Below, piece by piece: positions 26,033 through 37,503 of a DNA stretch of 64,000 nucleotides. The position numbers and the translations under genes are program-made. How positions within the stretch are numbered: the first letter of the stretch is position 1; the number at the start of each line of letters is the position of its first letter. The notes beneath the pieces were generated by a model. The model searched no databases and had not been told where the DNA came from. It worked only from the letters and a program-made list of their open reading frames with translations. This DNA comes from Pseudomonas putida (GTDB lineage: Bacteria; Pseudomonadota; Gammaproteobacteria; Pseudomonadales; Pseudomonadaceae): NCBI RefSeq assembly GCF_001941965.1, contig NZ_MKZO01000007.1, positions 62,001 through 126,000 of the forward strand, in the 5' to 3' direction.

Positions 26033-27328
26033 ATGACCACTCCCCATCCCGATAACCGGCGCATGGCGCGCCGGGCTGCGTTCGGCAGCTTCCTCGGCAG
26101 CGTCGTCGAGTACTACGACTTCTTCATCTACGGCTCGGCGGCGGCGCTGGTGTTCAGCACGCTGTTCTTCCCCTCCAACGACCCCATGGCCGGGACCCTG
26201 GCGGCCCTGGCGACCTTTGGCGTGGGCTATATCGCCCGGCCGATCGGCGCGCTGGTCTGCGGCCACCTCGGCGACCGCATCGGACGCAAGCAGGTGCTGA
26301 TGATGACCCTGCTGCTGATGGGCCTGGCCACCTTCACCATCGGCCTGCTGCCCACCCACGCCAGCATCGGAGCCTGGGCTCCGGCGCTGCTGGTGTTCTG
26401 CCGCCTGCTGCAAGGCTTCTCTGCCGGCGGCGAACAGGTCGGCGCCAGCCTGCTGACCATGGAACATGCGCCCGGCAAGAGCAAAACCTTCTACACCAGT
26501 TGGTTGATCAACGGCGCGTCCATGGGCTCGATCCTGGCGACCTCGGTGTTCATTCCACTGTCGATGCTCAGCCAGGAACAACTGCTGGCCTGGGGCTGGC
26601 GGATTCCCTTCCTGCTCAGCGCGGTGATGGTGGTGATTACCTGGCTGATCCGCCGTGGCGTCGAGGAAAGCCCGGAGTTCAAGGCCAGCAAACCGGAGCC
26701 CCGGCGCCTGCCGGTGGCCGAGCTGTTCAGCAAGGAGCGCCGGGCGTTCTTTACCGTGTTCTGCTGTGCGCTGATCTGCGCGGTGTCGTCGCTGGTGATG
26801 ATCTTCGGCCTGTCCTGGGCGACCAACAACCAGAACGTCGATCGGCCCTCGATGCTTAGCGCGATTGCCGCGAGCCAGGTGGTGGCGCTGATCTGCCAGC
26901 CGCTGTTCGGCCTGCTCGCCGACCGCATCGGACGCAAGCGCATCTTCGCCATCGGCTCGCTGGCCTGCTGCGCCGGAGTGTTCCTGTTCCTCTGGTCGAT
27001 CAGCACCGGCAACCTCGGCCTGATCCTGTTCAGCACCGTGCTGCTCAAGGGCGTGCTGTACAGCGCACCGAACGCCCTGTGGCCGTCGTTCTATGCGGAG
27101 ATGTTCAGCATTCGCGTGCGCTATACCGGGGTCGGGCTGGCGACCCAGTTGAGCTTCATCATCTCCGGCTTCTCGCCAAGCCTGTGCTATGCGCTGATGA
27201 GCGATGGCAATGACTGGCTTCCGGTGGCGTGCTTTATCGGCGGGCTGTCGTTGTTCGCGGCGATCGCGGCCATCGTGTCGCGGCCGGCGGGTGCCGACGA
27301 GCCGGTGTTGCAGGCACGACACGCTTGA
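26033..27328 (+). CDS. MFS transporter, metabolite:H+ symporter (MHS) family
   Basis: The 431-residue protein has twelve membrane segments and the MHS hallmarks: SFLGSVVEYYDFFIYGSAAA near the N-terminus, GHLGDRIGRKQVL, RLLQGFSAGGEQVGA and LLADRIGRKRIF. Relatives import shikimate (ShiA), alpha-ketoglutarate, citrate or betaines with protons. AAAGG precedes the ATG, 43 bases after the SDR gene, and a rho-independent terminator follows. Given the neighbours, a carboxylated ring compound or sugar acid is a likely cargo. Confidence 0.88.
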   Translation: MTTPHPDNRRMARRAAFGSFLGSVVEYYDFFIYGSAAALVFSTLFFPSNDPMAGTLAALATFGVGYIARPIGALVCGHLGDRIGRKQVLMMTLLLMGLATFTIGLLPTHASIGAWAPALLVFCRLLQGFSAGGEQVGASLLTMEHAPGKSKTFYTSWLINGASMGSILATSVFIPLSMLSQEQLLAWGWRIPFLLSAVMVVITWLIRRGVEESPEFKASKPEPRRLPVAELFSKERRAFFTVFCCALICAVSSLVMIFGLSWATNNQNVDRPSMLSAIAASQVVALICQPLFGLLADRIGRKRIFAIGSLACCAGVFLFLWSISTGNLGLILFSTVLLKGVLYSAPNALWPSFYAEMFSIRVRYTGVGLATQLSFIISGFSPSLCYALMSDGNDWLPVACFIGGLSLFAAIAAIVSRPAGADEPVLQARHA

Positions 27329-27337
27329 TTCCCTCTT

Positions 27338-27368
27338 GGCCCCGTCTTAGTGCGGGGCCTTTCTTTTT
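27338..27368 (+). terminator. Rho-independent terminator
   Basis: GGCCCCG pairs with CGGGGCC around an eight-base loop and is followed by a T-rich run (TTTCTTTTT). It closes the TIM-barrel/SDR/transporter transcript just upstream of the YciI-like gene. Confidence 0.85.
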
Positions 27369-27382
27369 CAAGGAGTACACAC

Positions 27383-27667
27383 ATGGCTTTTGCAGTGATC
27401 GCCCACGATTACCCGGATGCGCTGGAGCGGCGCCTGGCTTGTCGGGAGCAGCATCTGGGGCGGCTCAAGGCGCTGGCGGAACAGGGGCTGTTTCTCGGCG
27501 GCGGGGTGTTGCTGGATGAGGGCGGGAAGATGATCGGCTCGAATGTGCACCTGGGGTTCGAGCGGCGCGAGGAGCTGGAGGATTGGTTGCAGGGTGAGGT
27601 TTATGTGATGGAGCGGGTTTGGGAGAAGGTAGAGATTCGGGAGATCCGGCTGTTCAGCCCGGCTTGA
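27383..27667 (+). CDS. YciI-like family protein
   Basis: The 94-residue protein has the YciI ferredoxin-like fold, related to muconolactone isomerase: MAFAVIAHDYPDALERR (His-Asp pair), REQHLGRLKALAEQG and GSNVHLGFERREELEDWL. Homologues sit in aromatic catabolic operons and have dehydrochlorinase or isomerase activity. AAGGAG precedes the ATG. It lies beyond the terminator of the transporter operon and may have its own promoter or depend on read-through. Confidence 0.85.
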   Translation: MAFAVIAHDYPDALERRLACREQHLGRLKALAEQGLFLGGGVLLDEGGKMIGSNVHLGFERREELEDWLQGEVYVMERVWEKVEIREIRLFSPA

Positions 27668-27678
27668 TACCGGGTCGA

Positions 27679-27772
27679 TCTTATCGCTGGCAAGCCAGCT
27701 CCCACAGGTTCACCAGTGTTCTTGAGAGCACCGCGATACCTGTGGGAGCTGGCTTGCCAGCGATGAGGCCCG
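27679..27772. repeat. REPIN-type inverted repeat pair
   Basis: Inverted REP cores with a longer spacer (about 40 bases) and ATCGC ends outward. It lies between the YciI-like gene and the rpmE2 promoter. Confidence 0.88.
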
Positions 27773-27795
27773 AGAGAACAACCATAAGCCAGGGT

Positions 27796-27850
27796 TGAAA
27801 TGAGATTCGATATCAACTAGAGTTTTGTTACTTTATATCGTATCAATTGG
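27796..27850. promoter_or_regulatory. rpmE2 promoter region, candidate Zur-controlled
   Basis: This AT-rich stretch differs from its surroundings. TTCGATATCAACTAGAGT and ATCGTATCAATTGGAGT are imperfect direct repeats, and GAAATGAGAT resembles half of the known Zur box. Zur control of zinc-free L31 copies is established in other bacteria; the match here is partial. Confidence 0.35.
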
Positions 27851-27858
27851 AGTACCCC

Positions 27859-28113
27859 ATGAAACCCGGCATCCACCCCGCCTATCGCCCTGTCCTGTTC
27901 CACGACACCAGCGCCAACGCCTTCTGGCTCATCGGTTCCACCGTCGACACCGACAAGACCTACGTCCACAGCGACGGCAACACCTACCCCTACGTGACCC
28001 TGGACGTGTCCAGCGCCTCCCACCCGGTCTACACCGGTCAGGAGCGCAAAGCCAAGACCGAAGGCCGGGTCGCCGGCTTCAACAAGCGCTTCGCCGCCTT
28101 TACCAGCAAATAA
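27859..28113 (+). CDS. rpmE2: 50S ribosomal protein L31 type B
   Basis: The 84-residue protein begins [20 protein letters not shown] and ends [13 protein letters not shown], the type-B L31 signature. It lacks the CxxC pair of zinc-binding L31, so it is the zinc-independent paralogue that replaces the normal L31 under zinc shortage. GGAG lies 6 bases before the ATG; an upstream in-frame ATG gives only four extra residues. A strong bidirectional hairpin follows. Confidence 0.95.
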   Translation: MKPGIHPAYRPVLFHDTSANAFWLIGSTVDTDKTYVHSDGNTYPYVTLDVSSASHPVYTGQERKAKTEGRVAGFNKRFAAFTSK

Positions 28114-28114
28114 A

Positions 28115-28149
28115 AAACGCCGCTTTCCGGAACCCGGAAAGCGGCGTTT
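28115..28149. terminator. Bidirectional rho-independent terminator
   Basis: AAACGCCGCTTTCCGG pairs perfectly with CCGGAAAGCGGCGTTT around a three-base loop, with A and T runs at both ends. It separates the convergent rpmE2 and acetolactate synthase genes and can serve both. Confidence 0.9.
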
Positions 28150-28169
28150 CTCTTCAATCCCGAAGCGGC

Positions 28170-29813
28170 TTAAACGGCCAGGGCGCGCTCACGCAGTTCG
28201 GTATTGAGGATGCGATCGTTCTCGCTGTAGTCCACCGGCACGTCGATCACATGCACGCCCGGAGTCTTGATGCAGTGCTCCAGCAGTGGCAGCAGGCCTT
28301 CCGCGCTTTCCACCCGGTGACCGTTGGCACCATAGGCTTCGGCGTATTTGACGAAGTCCGGGTTGCCGTAGTCCAGGCCGAAATCGGTGAAGCCCATGTT
28401 CGCCTGCTTCCAGCGGATCATGCCGTAGCCGTCATCCCGCAGGATCACCACGGTGACGTGCATGTTCAGACGGACTGCGGTTTCCAGTTCCTGGCTGTTC
28501 ATCATGAAGCCGCCATCGCCGCAAACAGCGATCACCGGACGGTCCGGATACACCAGGTGCGAAGCCATGGCCGACGGCAGGCCCGCGCCCATGGTCGCCA
28601 GGGCGTTGTCCAGCAGTACGGTGTTCGGCTTGTGCGCCTTGTAGTTACGGGCGAACCAGATCTTGTAGATGCCGTTGTCCAAAGCAACGATGCCTTCCGA
28701 CGGCAGGGCGCGACGGATGTCGGCAACCAGGCGCTGCGGATAGACCGGGAAGCGGTCGTCGTCCTTGCCTTCGGCGATCTGTGCTTCGTTGGCTTCGCGA
28801 ATCGCCATCAGGCGGGTGAAGTCCCAGTGCGACACGTCGCCCAGGCCTTCGCCGATCTGCCACACGGCGTTGGCGATATCGCCGATCACTTCGATCTGCG
28901 GGAAGTACACGGCATCGACTTCGGCGGAGCGGAAGTTGATGTGGATGACTTCGGTGCCGCCACGGACCATGAAGAACGGCGGCTTCTCGATCACGTCGTG
29001 ACCGATGTTGATGATCAGGTCGGCAGCTTCGACGGCGCGGTGAACGAAGTCACCGGAGGACAGCGCGGCGTTGCCGAGGAAGCGCGGGTTGCGCTCGTCC
29101 ACTACGCCCTTGCCCAGCTGGGTGGTGACGAACGGGATGCCGGTCTTGTCGATCAGTTGCTCGAGGACCTTGGCGGTCATCTTGCGGTTGGCGCCGGCGC
29201 CGATCACCAGGATCGGGCTGCGGGCAGTGCGCAGCTTGTCGATGGCGGCGTCGATCGCCACGTGCTCGGCCAGCGGGCGACGGTGCAGGCTTGGCGGGAT
29301 CGGCAGGACGTCGGTCTGCTCGGCAGCGATGTCTTCCGGCAGCTCCAGGTGCACGGCGCCCGGCTTCTCTTCCTCGGCGAGGCGGAAGGCCTCACGCATG
29401 CGCGACGGGATGTTGTCGGCGGAAGCAAACTGGTGGGTGTACTTGGTGATGGGGTCCATCATTGCGCACACGTCGATGATCTGGAAGCGGCCCTGCTTGG
29501 ACTTCTTGATCGGCTTCTGGCCGGTGATCATCAGCATCGGCATGCCGCCGAGGTAGGCGTAGGCACCGGCGGTGACCAGGTTGGTCGCACCAGGGCCTAG
29601 GGTCGACAGGCTGACGCCGGTCTTGCCGGTCAGGCGGCCGTAGGTGGCGGCCATGAAGCCGGCGGACTGTTCGTGGCGGGTCAGCACCAGCTTGATCTTC
29701 GACTTGCGCAGGGATTCCAGCAGGTCGAGGTTTTCCTCACCGGGAATGCCGAACACATACTCGACACCTTCGTTTTCCAGGCATTGCACAACGACATCGG
29801 CGGCCTTGGCCAT
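28170..29813 (-). CDS. Acetolactate synthase, catabolic (AlsS-like) large-subunit type
   Basis: The 547-residue protein is a thiamine-diphosphate enzyme condensing two pyruvates to acetolactate, or acting on another 2-oxo acid. Catalytic Glu48 is in TRHEQSAGFMAA; the ThDP motif is GDGGFMMNSQELETAVRLN with VILRDDGYG. The region GRFQIIDVCAMMDPITKYTHQ resembles AlsS and related FAD-independent enzymes more than the biosynthetic IlvB/IlvI type. No small subunit (IlvN/IlvH) or decarboxylase gene is adjacent. It lies 53 bases downstream of the binding-fold protein gene on the same strand. Confidence 0.88.
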   Translation of the reverse strand: MAKAADVVVQCLENEGVEYVFGIPGEENLDLLESLRKSKIKLVLTRHEQSAGFMAATYGRLTGKTGVSLSTLGPGATNLVTAGAYAYLGGMPMLMITGQKPIKKSKQGRFQIIDVCAMMDPITKYTHQFASADNIPSRMREAFRLAEEEKPGAVHLELPEDIAAEQTDVLPIPPSLHRRPLAEHVAIDAAIDKLRTARSPILVIGAGANRKMTAKVLEQLIDKTGIPFVTTQLGKGVVDERNPRFLGNAALSSGDFVHRAVEAADLIINIGHDVIEKPPFFMVRGGTEVIHINFRSAEVDAVYFPQIEVIGDIANAVWQIGEGLGDVSHWDFTRLMAIREANEAQIAEGKDDDRFPVYPQRLVADIRRALPSEGIVALDNGIYKIWFARNYKAHKPNTVLLDNALATMGAGLPSAMASHLVYPDRPVIAVCGDGGFMMNSQELETAVRLNMHVTVVILRDDGYGMIRWKQANMGFTDFGLDYGNPDFVKYAEAYGANGHRVESAEGLLPLLEHCIKTPGVHVIDVPVDYSENDRILNTELRERALAV

Positions 29814-29866
29814 CTTGCTTGCTACCTCAAATGGGATTGCAGGATCGGGGAAAAAAGGTTGAGCGG

Positions 29867-30592
29867 TCAGCGCGGGGCACTGACATCAGTCTGTCCGGTC
29901 GCCAGCAAAGCGGCACGGACGAAGTCTTGACGTAAGCAACGCTGGATAAAGTCACTTACAAAGACGGCGCCATTGTCGCACCTTTTCGGCACCGCCATGG
30001 CTTGACGAATGGCCGTAAATGCACCGTTCAGCACTCGAAAGCGCGAATCGGCGGCGGCGACCTTCTCCAGCGGCTGACGCACACCGGCCGCCGCATCGAG
30101 GTTTTGCTCGATAAACAGGTCTACGGCGCCAGCCGAGGTACCGGCCCGCTGCAGTTGTGCGTGTTGCAGGGTGCGGCTGAGATACAGGTCATAGGCGGCG
30201 CCCTCGCCGACTGCCAGGCGCAGGCCGGGCTGGTCGAGTTGTTCCACATGCTGGAACGGAGCGTCTTTTTTCACCAGGTAAGTGCCTTCGATCAGCACGT
30301 AGGGGGCGCTGAAATGGATCTGCGCCTCGCGCACCGGTTCGATGGCGAGGAAGGCGACGGTCCAGGCGTTGTCCTCGAGGGCGGCGAAGACCTTGCCGGC
30401 GGCGTCGAAGGTGCGCATTTCCAGGGTGACACCGAGTTCTTCGGCGAGGGCCTTGGCCAGGGCCACGGAAACGCCCTGGGGCTCGCCGTCGGGGCCGCGC
30501 TGGGCGAGGACCGGGTTGCCGAAGTTGATGGCGGCGCGGAGGATGCCGTCGGGGGCGAGGTCGGCGAGGATGGCGGGGGTTACTGGGGTCAT
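29867..30592 (-). CDS. Solute-binding protein family 3 fold, no signal peptide
   Basis: The 241-residue protein has the type-3 amino-acid-binding fold: GILRAAINFGNPVLAQRGPDGEPQGVSVALAKALAEELGVTLEMRTFDAAGKVFAALE, FSAPYVLIEGTYLVKK and the following lobe. It starts MTPVTPAILADLAPDG with no hydrophobic leader, so it should be cytoplasmic. GGAG lies 9 bases before the ATG. There are no ABC permease genes nearby. Such leaderless binding-fold proteins may be enzymes or sensors; it is followed by the acetolactate synthase gene, which may be co-transcribed. Confidence 0.75.
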   Translation of the reverse strand: MTPVTPAILADLAPDGILRAAINFGNPVLAQRGPDGEPQGVSVALAKALAEELGVTLEMRTFDAAGKVFAALEDNAWTVAFLAIEPVREAQIHFSAPYVLIEGTYLVKKDAPFQHVEQLDQPGLRLAVGEGAAYDLYLSRTLQHAQLQRAGTSAGAVDLFIEQNLDAAAGVRQPLEKVAAADSRFRVLNGAFTAIRQAMAVPKRCDNGAVFVSDFIQRCLRQDFVRAALLATGQTDVSAPR

Positions 30593-30623
30593 TGGTGTGT
30601 CTCCGGCATTGATGGGATCTCTC

Positions 30624-30710
30624 GGGCCCTATCGCTGGCAAGCCAGCTCCCACAGTGTCCGCGGCGCTGCTGAACCCTGTGGGAGCTGGCTTGCCAGCGA
30701 TGAGGCCCGA
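30624..30710. repeat. REPIN-type inverted repeat pair
   Basis: Inverted REP cores with GGGCCCTATCGC and GCGATGAGGCCC ends outward, between the OprD porin end and the binding-fold gene start. Confidence 0.9.
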
Positions 30711-30715
30711 AAGGC

Positions 30716-31969
30716 TTACCAGATCGGCAAGGTATAGGAAACGATCAGGCGGTTCTCGTCCGCACCACGGGCAAAGCTGGAACGATAGGCCGCATTGCGC
30801 CATTTGACCCCGACATTCTTCAAGGCCCCGGTCTGGAACACATACCCCACATCGGTGTTGCGCTCCCATTCCTGCCCGCCACCGGCCGCCGTCGCGGCAT
30901 CGGCCTGGTCACCACGGACATAGCGGCTCATGAAGGTCAGCCCGGGAATCCCGATGGCGCTGAAGTCATAGTCATAACGCACCTGCCACGAACGCTCCCC
31001 CGGCTCGGCGAAATCGTTGATCTGGATGTAGTTGGCCAGGTACGGGTCGGTGCCATTGACGAACGGCATCGAGGTCGAGCCGTTCATCTTCTGCAAACCG
31101 AGGCCAACGGCATGGCCGCCGAGGCTGTAGGTGAACAGGCCGCTCAGCGCCCCGCTGTCGATACGCCCGCCACGGGCGGCACCGGCATCGTCGCTGAGCA
31201 TGTAGCGCAGGTCGCTTTTCAGCTTGCCCGGGCCCAGCGGCAGCGTGTGGACCAGGCCCAGGAAGTGCTGGCGGTAGACCTCTTCCAGCTCGGCGTACTG
31301 GTAGCTGAGGGTGAGCTGCTTGTTCAGCGCATAGTCGGCACCGCCGATCAGCAAGGCATCACCGTCGGCCGTAGAACGGAAGCGGCGGTTCTTGTTGTTC
31401 AGGGTCAGGCCCACGGCATTGGTCGAGTCGCGGTCGGTCATGCGCTCGAAACGCGCGCCGGTGACGGTCAGGCCGTCGATTTCCTTGCTGGTCAGCAGGC
31501 CGCCGTCGAAGGTCTGCGGCAGGATGCGCCCGGTGTTGGCCTGCAGGGTCGGCAGCTTGGGAATCAGGGTGCCGTACTTCAGTTCGGTGTCCGATACACG
31601 GACCTTGGCGGTCAGGGCAACCCGGCCGAATTCGTCGGCGGCGCGGCCGTCATCGTGGGTCGGCAGCAGGCCGGTGCCGGTACGGTCAGGGCTGGAGTCG
31701 AGCTTGAGGCCGAGCATGGCCATGGCGTCCAGGCCGAAACCGACGGTGCCCTGGGTGTAGCCGGAGCGCAGGTCGAGGATAAAGCCCTGGGCCCATTCCT
31801 CGCGCTTGTTCTGCCCGGCACCGTCGCGGAAGTCGCGGTTGAAGTAGTAGTTGGAGGTTTGCAGGCTGGCCTTGCTGTCTTCGATGAAACCGGCGGCGGT
31901 TGCGGTGCCGGTGGCCAGGCAGGGGGACAGGGTGAGCAGGGTCTTGATGATGTTCTTGTTGTTGTGCAT
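30716..31969 (-). CDS. OprD family outer membrane porin
   Basis: The 417-residue protein has a signal peptide (MHNNKNIIKTLLTLSPCLATGTATA) and the OprD pattern: AGFIEDSKASLQTSNYYFNRDFRDG, EEWAQGFILDLRSGYTQGTVGFGLDAMAMLGLKLDSS and the C-terminal strand ending YTLPIW with an aromatic residue. OprD/OccD/OccK channels admit specific carboxylates or basic amino acids. It follows the ACS transporter gene on the same strand, and the two likely serve one substrate. The long frame upstream of 31969 is not used because it lacks a leader. Confidence 0.92.
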   Translation of the reverse strand: MHNNKNIIKTLLTLSPCLATGTATAAGFIEDSKASLQTSNYYFNRDFRDGAGQNKREEWAQGFILDLRSGYTQGTVGFGLDAMAMLGLKLDSSPDRTGTGLLPTHDDGRAADEFGRVALTAKVRVSDTELKYGTLIPKLPTLQANTGRILPQTFDGGLLTSKEIDGLTVTGARFERMTDRDSTNAVGLTLNNKNRRFRSTADGDALLIGGADYALNKQLTLSYQYAELEEVYRQHFLGLVHTLPLGPGKLKSDLRYMLSDDAGAARGGRIDSGALSGLFTYSLGGHAVGLGLQKMNGSTSMPFVNGTDPYLANYIQINDFAEPGERSWQVRYDYDFSAIGIPGLTFMSRYVRGDQADAATAAGGGQEWERNTDVGYVFQTGALKNVGVKWRNAAYRSSFARGADENRLIVSYTLPIW

Positions 31970-32048
31970 CGGTGGGGTCCGCTTTTTTATAGGTATGGGG
32001 GGGGCCTTGGCTCCCAGGGGCCAGGCAGGAAGGAAAGTGTTGGATTTG

Positions 32049-32111
32049 GGGGCCTCATCGCCGGCAACGCCGGCTCCCACAGGGTCCGTGTGGGGCTGGC
32101 TGCCAGCGATA
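32049..32111. repeat. Diverged REP doublet
   Basis: GGCCTCATCGCCGGCAACGC starts a variant with CCGGCTCCCACAGGG, then a shortened inverse TGGGGCTGGCTGCCAGCGAT. Compared with other copies it has lost bases in the inner arm and has a very short spacer. It sits between the ACS transporter and OprD genes. Confidence 0.75.
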
Positions 32112-32118
32112 GCGGTCG

Positions 32119-33435
32119 TCAGTGCGCGGAAGCCGCCACGGGCTGACCCGGCTCCTTGTTGCTGACCCGCATCAAGGCCGTCATCAGGAAGGCAATCGCC
32201 AGCAGCCCGCTGAGGAACAGCAACCCGGTCGCCGCACTCTGGCTACTGCCCTTCACCACGCCGATCATCGAAGGCCCGACGAAGCCGCCCAGGTTGCCGA
32301 TCGAGTTGATCACCGCGATCGACACCGCCGCCGTGGTGCGGTCGAGGAACAGCGTGGGCAGCGCCCAGAACGGCGATTTGAAGCTGTACAACCCGGACAG
32401 CGCGACACAGATCATCGCCATCGACAGCACCGGGCTACCCAGCATGCCCGCCCCCACCAGCCCCAGCGCCGCCACCAGCAGCGGGATCGCCGAGTGCAGC
32501 TTGCGCTCGTTGCGGCGGTCGGAACTGCGCGACCAGATGACCATGGCAATGGTCGCGACGATATACGGCAGCATGGCGATCAGGCCGATCTCGGTGTGGG
32601 TCAGGCTGGTGGAGAAGCCCTTGATGATCTGCGGCATCCAATAGCCGACACCGAGGCTGCCGCACTGGTAGACGAAGTAGATGAACGCCAGGTACAGCAC
32701 CTTGGGGTTGGTCATGGTCTTCATGACGCCCAGGCTCTTGACGTTCTTGCGGCTCTTGCGGTCGCGCTCAAGCTCGGCCAGCAGCCATTCCTTCTCCTCG
32801 GGCTTGAGCCATTTGGCCTGCTCCGGCTTGTCGGTCAGGAAGAAGTAGCAGGCGACGCCCAGCAGCACGGCAGGGATGCCTTCGAGGAACAGCATCCAGC
32901 GCCAGCCGCTCCAGTCGAACCACTTGACGTTGTCCATGATCCAGGTGGAAAGCGGCGCGCCGATGATATAGCTGACCGGGATCGCCGCGGTGAACAGGGC
33001 CACGGTGGTCGCCAGTTCCTTGGAGCGGAACCAGTAGGTCAGGTAGACGATGATCCCCGGGAAGAACCCGGCCTCGGCCACGCCCAGGAGGAAGCGCAGC
33101 ACATAGAGCTGGTTGGCGGTCTGGGCGAAAGCCGTGCCGGCGGCGATCAGGCCCCAGGTCACCAGGATCCGCGCGATCCACACCCGCGCTCCGTATTTGT
33201 TGAGCATCACGTTGCTCGGCACTTCGAAGAGGAAGTAGCCGATGAAGAAGATCCCGGAAATGAAGCCGAAGGCCTCGCTGGTCAGGGCCAGTTCCTTGTT
33301 CATCTCCAGCGCGGCGTAGCCGATGTTGGCCCGGTCCAGGTAGGAAACGATGTACAGCAGGAACACAAAGGGGATGATCCGCCAGGTGATCTTGCGGACT
33401 ATCGCGTGTTCATCAAGCGTCTTGTTGTTGTTCAT
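32119..33435 (-). CDS. MFS transporter, anion:cation symporter (ACS) family
   Basis: The 438-residue protein has twelve membrane segments with ACS signatures: VSYLDRANIGYAALEMNKEL, GYFLFEVPSNVMLNKYGAR and GVAEAGFFPGIIVYLTYWF. Relatives carry hexuronates, tartrate, phthalate and other organic anions with protons. GAGGT precedes the ATG. It lies between the lactonase gene and the OprD porin, suggesting that porin, symporter, lactonase and aconitase treat one imported acid or lactone. Confidence 0.9.
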   Translation of the reverse strand: MNNNKTLDEHAIVRKITWRIIPFVFLLYIVSYLDRANIGYAALEMNKELALTSEAFGFISGIFFIGYFLFEVPSNVMLNKYGARVWIARILVTWGLIAAGTAFAQTANQLYVLRFLLGVAEAGFFPGIIVYLTYWFRSKELATTVALFTAAIPVSYIIGAPLSTWIMDNVKWFDWSGWRWMLFLEGIPAVLLGVACYFFLTDKPEQAKWLKPEEKEWLLAELERDRKSRKNVKSLGVMKTMTNPKVLYLAFIYFVYQCGSLGVGYWMPQIIKGFSTSLTHTEIGLIAMLPYIVATIAMVIWSRSSDRRNERKLHSAIPLLVAALGLVGAGMLGSPVLSMAMICVALSGLYSFKSPFWALPTLFLDRTTAAVSIAVINSIGNLGGFVGPSMIGVVKGSSQSAATGLLFLSGLLAIAFLMTALMRVSNKEPGQPVAASAH

Positions 33436-33508
33436 GGCGACCTCGTGGAGGACAAGCTTGCGCCCGCCTCATGCATTTTTATAGTGACCGGGGCAAATCC
33501 CGGGTGGA

Positions 33509-34561
33509 TCAGGCAGAAAAAACCAGGCACACCGGGCTGCCGGTGGCGATCGAGAAACCGCTGTCGTGTAGCTGCCCGCTGGCGGCGTCGACGGCCAGCG
33601 AGACGATGGAATCGCTGTCTTCGTTGAGCACGAACAGGAAGCGCTGGTTGGGCGTCAGGGCGAAGAATCGCGGAGTGCGGCCCAGGCTCGGGGCGAATTC
33701 CACCGGGCTCAGGCAGCCGCTGGCGGTATCGATGGCGAACACTGCGATGCTGTCGTAGCCGCGGTTGGAGGCGTAGAGGAAACGCCCGTCGGCGCTGACC
33801 TCGATTTCCGCTGCGCGGCTGTTGCCGGTGTAGGTCGAGGGCAGGGACGGCAGTACCTGCACGGAGTCCAGCGCGCCGGTCAGAGGATCGAAGCGGTAGC
33901 TGGTGACGCTGGAGTCCAGTTCGTTGACGGCAAACACCAGTGGCGCGCTCGGGTGCACGGCAACATGACGCGGGCCCGAGCCTTCACGGGTGGCGACGAA
34001 GCCCTGGGCGGTGGGGACCAGGCGGCCGTCCTCGAAGTGGAAGACGAAGATCCGGTCCAGGCCCTTGTCCGGCACCAGGACGAACCGGCCGCTGGGGTCG
34101 AACAGGTTGAAATGGGGTTTGGCGAACGGCTGTTCGATCCGGTGCGGGCCGGCGGGGCCGTGCAGGGCGACCAGTTGCACAAGTGCGCCGAGTGCGCCGT
34201 CGACTTCGATTGCCAGTACCGCGAGGGTGCCGCTCAGGTGGTTGGACACCACCAGGAAGCGCTCGCTCGGGTCCAGGGCCAGGTGCACCGGGTTCTTGCC
34301 TTCGCAGCTCTGACGGTTGAGGAAGGTCAGCTGGCCGCTGGACTTGTCGACGCTGAAGGCGCTGACTTCGCTACGGTCGCCGTGGACGCAGTAGAGACGG
34401 TCGCCAGCGCGGTTGAGGGCGAGGAAGGACGGGTTGACCAGGTCCTCGACGACCTGCACACGCTCAAGCCGGCCTTGCGCAGGGTCGACGGCGAAGACGC
34501 TGATGCCGTCGCCGCGGGCGTGGCGTTCGCGGGTGGTGCGGGAGCCGATGTAGGCAAACAT
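33509..34561 (-). CDS. Lactonase family beta-propeller protein (Pgl/carboxymuconate lactonizing type)
   Basis: The 350-residue protein is a seven-bladed propeller of the YbhE/lactonase family: YIGSRTTRERHARGDGISVF, VEDLVNPSFLALNRAGDRLYCV, GPAGPHRIEQPFAKPHFNLF, ATREGSGPRHVAVHP and NSRAAEIEVSADGRFLYASN are the repeated blade motifs. Members open sugar-acid lactones (6-phosphogluconolactonase) or cyclise carboxymuconate. No signal peptide is seen, so it is cytoplasmic. It follows the aconitase gene after a REPIN. CGGAG lies before the ATG at 34561. Confidence 0.88.
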   Translation of the reverse strand: MFAYIGSRTTRERHARGDGISVFAVDPAQGRLERVQVVEDLVNPSFLALNRAGDRLYCVHGDRSEVSAFSVDKSSGQLTFLNRQSCEGKNPVHLALDPSERFLVVSNHLSGTLAVLAIEVDGALGALVQLVALHGPAGPHRIEQPFAKPHFNLFDPSGRFVLVPDKGLDRIFVFHFEDGRLVPTAQGFVATREGSGPRHVAVHPSAPLVFAVNELDSSVTSYRFDPLTGALDSVQVLPSLPSTYTGNSRAAEIEVSADGRFLYASNRGYDSIAVFAIDTASGCLSPVEFAPSLGRTPRFFALTPNQRFLFVLNEDSDSIVSLAVDAASGQLHDSGFSIATGSPVCLVFSA

Positions 34562-34592
34562 GGGGGTTACTCCGAAATCCTTGTTGTTCTTG

Positions 34593-34675
34593 AGGGCCTC
34601 ATCGCTGGCAAGCCAGCTCCCACAGGGATCGCGTGCGCCGCTGGACCTGTGGGAGCTGGCGTTGCCAGCGATTGG
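34593..34675. repeat. REPIN-type inverted repeat pair
   Basis: Inverted REP cores with one base inserted in the right arm (GGCGTTGCCAGCGAT). It lies between the aconitase and lactonase genes, so any joint transcript must read through it. Confidence 0.88.
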
Positions 34676-34677
34676 GG

Positions 34678-37362
<2,685 letters not shown>

Positions 37363-37503
37363 CGCTCGGCTTTTTTATGGTGTTCACGGGCCGGGCAAAG
37401 CCGAGGCACCGTTGATGGGGCCGATACTAGGAGCAGTCAGGAGGGATGAAAATTGATCAATTGCCACTGCAGCGTTCTCCGTTGGAGAACGCTCGCAGGG
37501 TCA

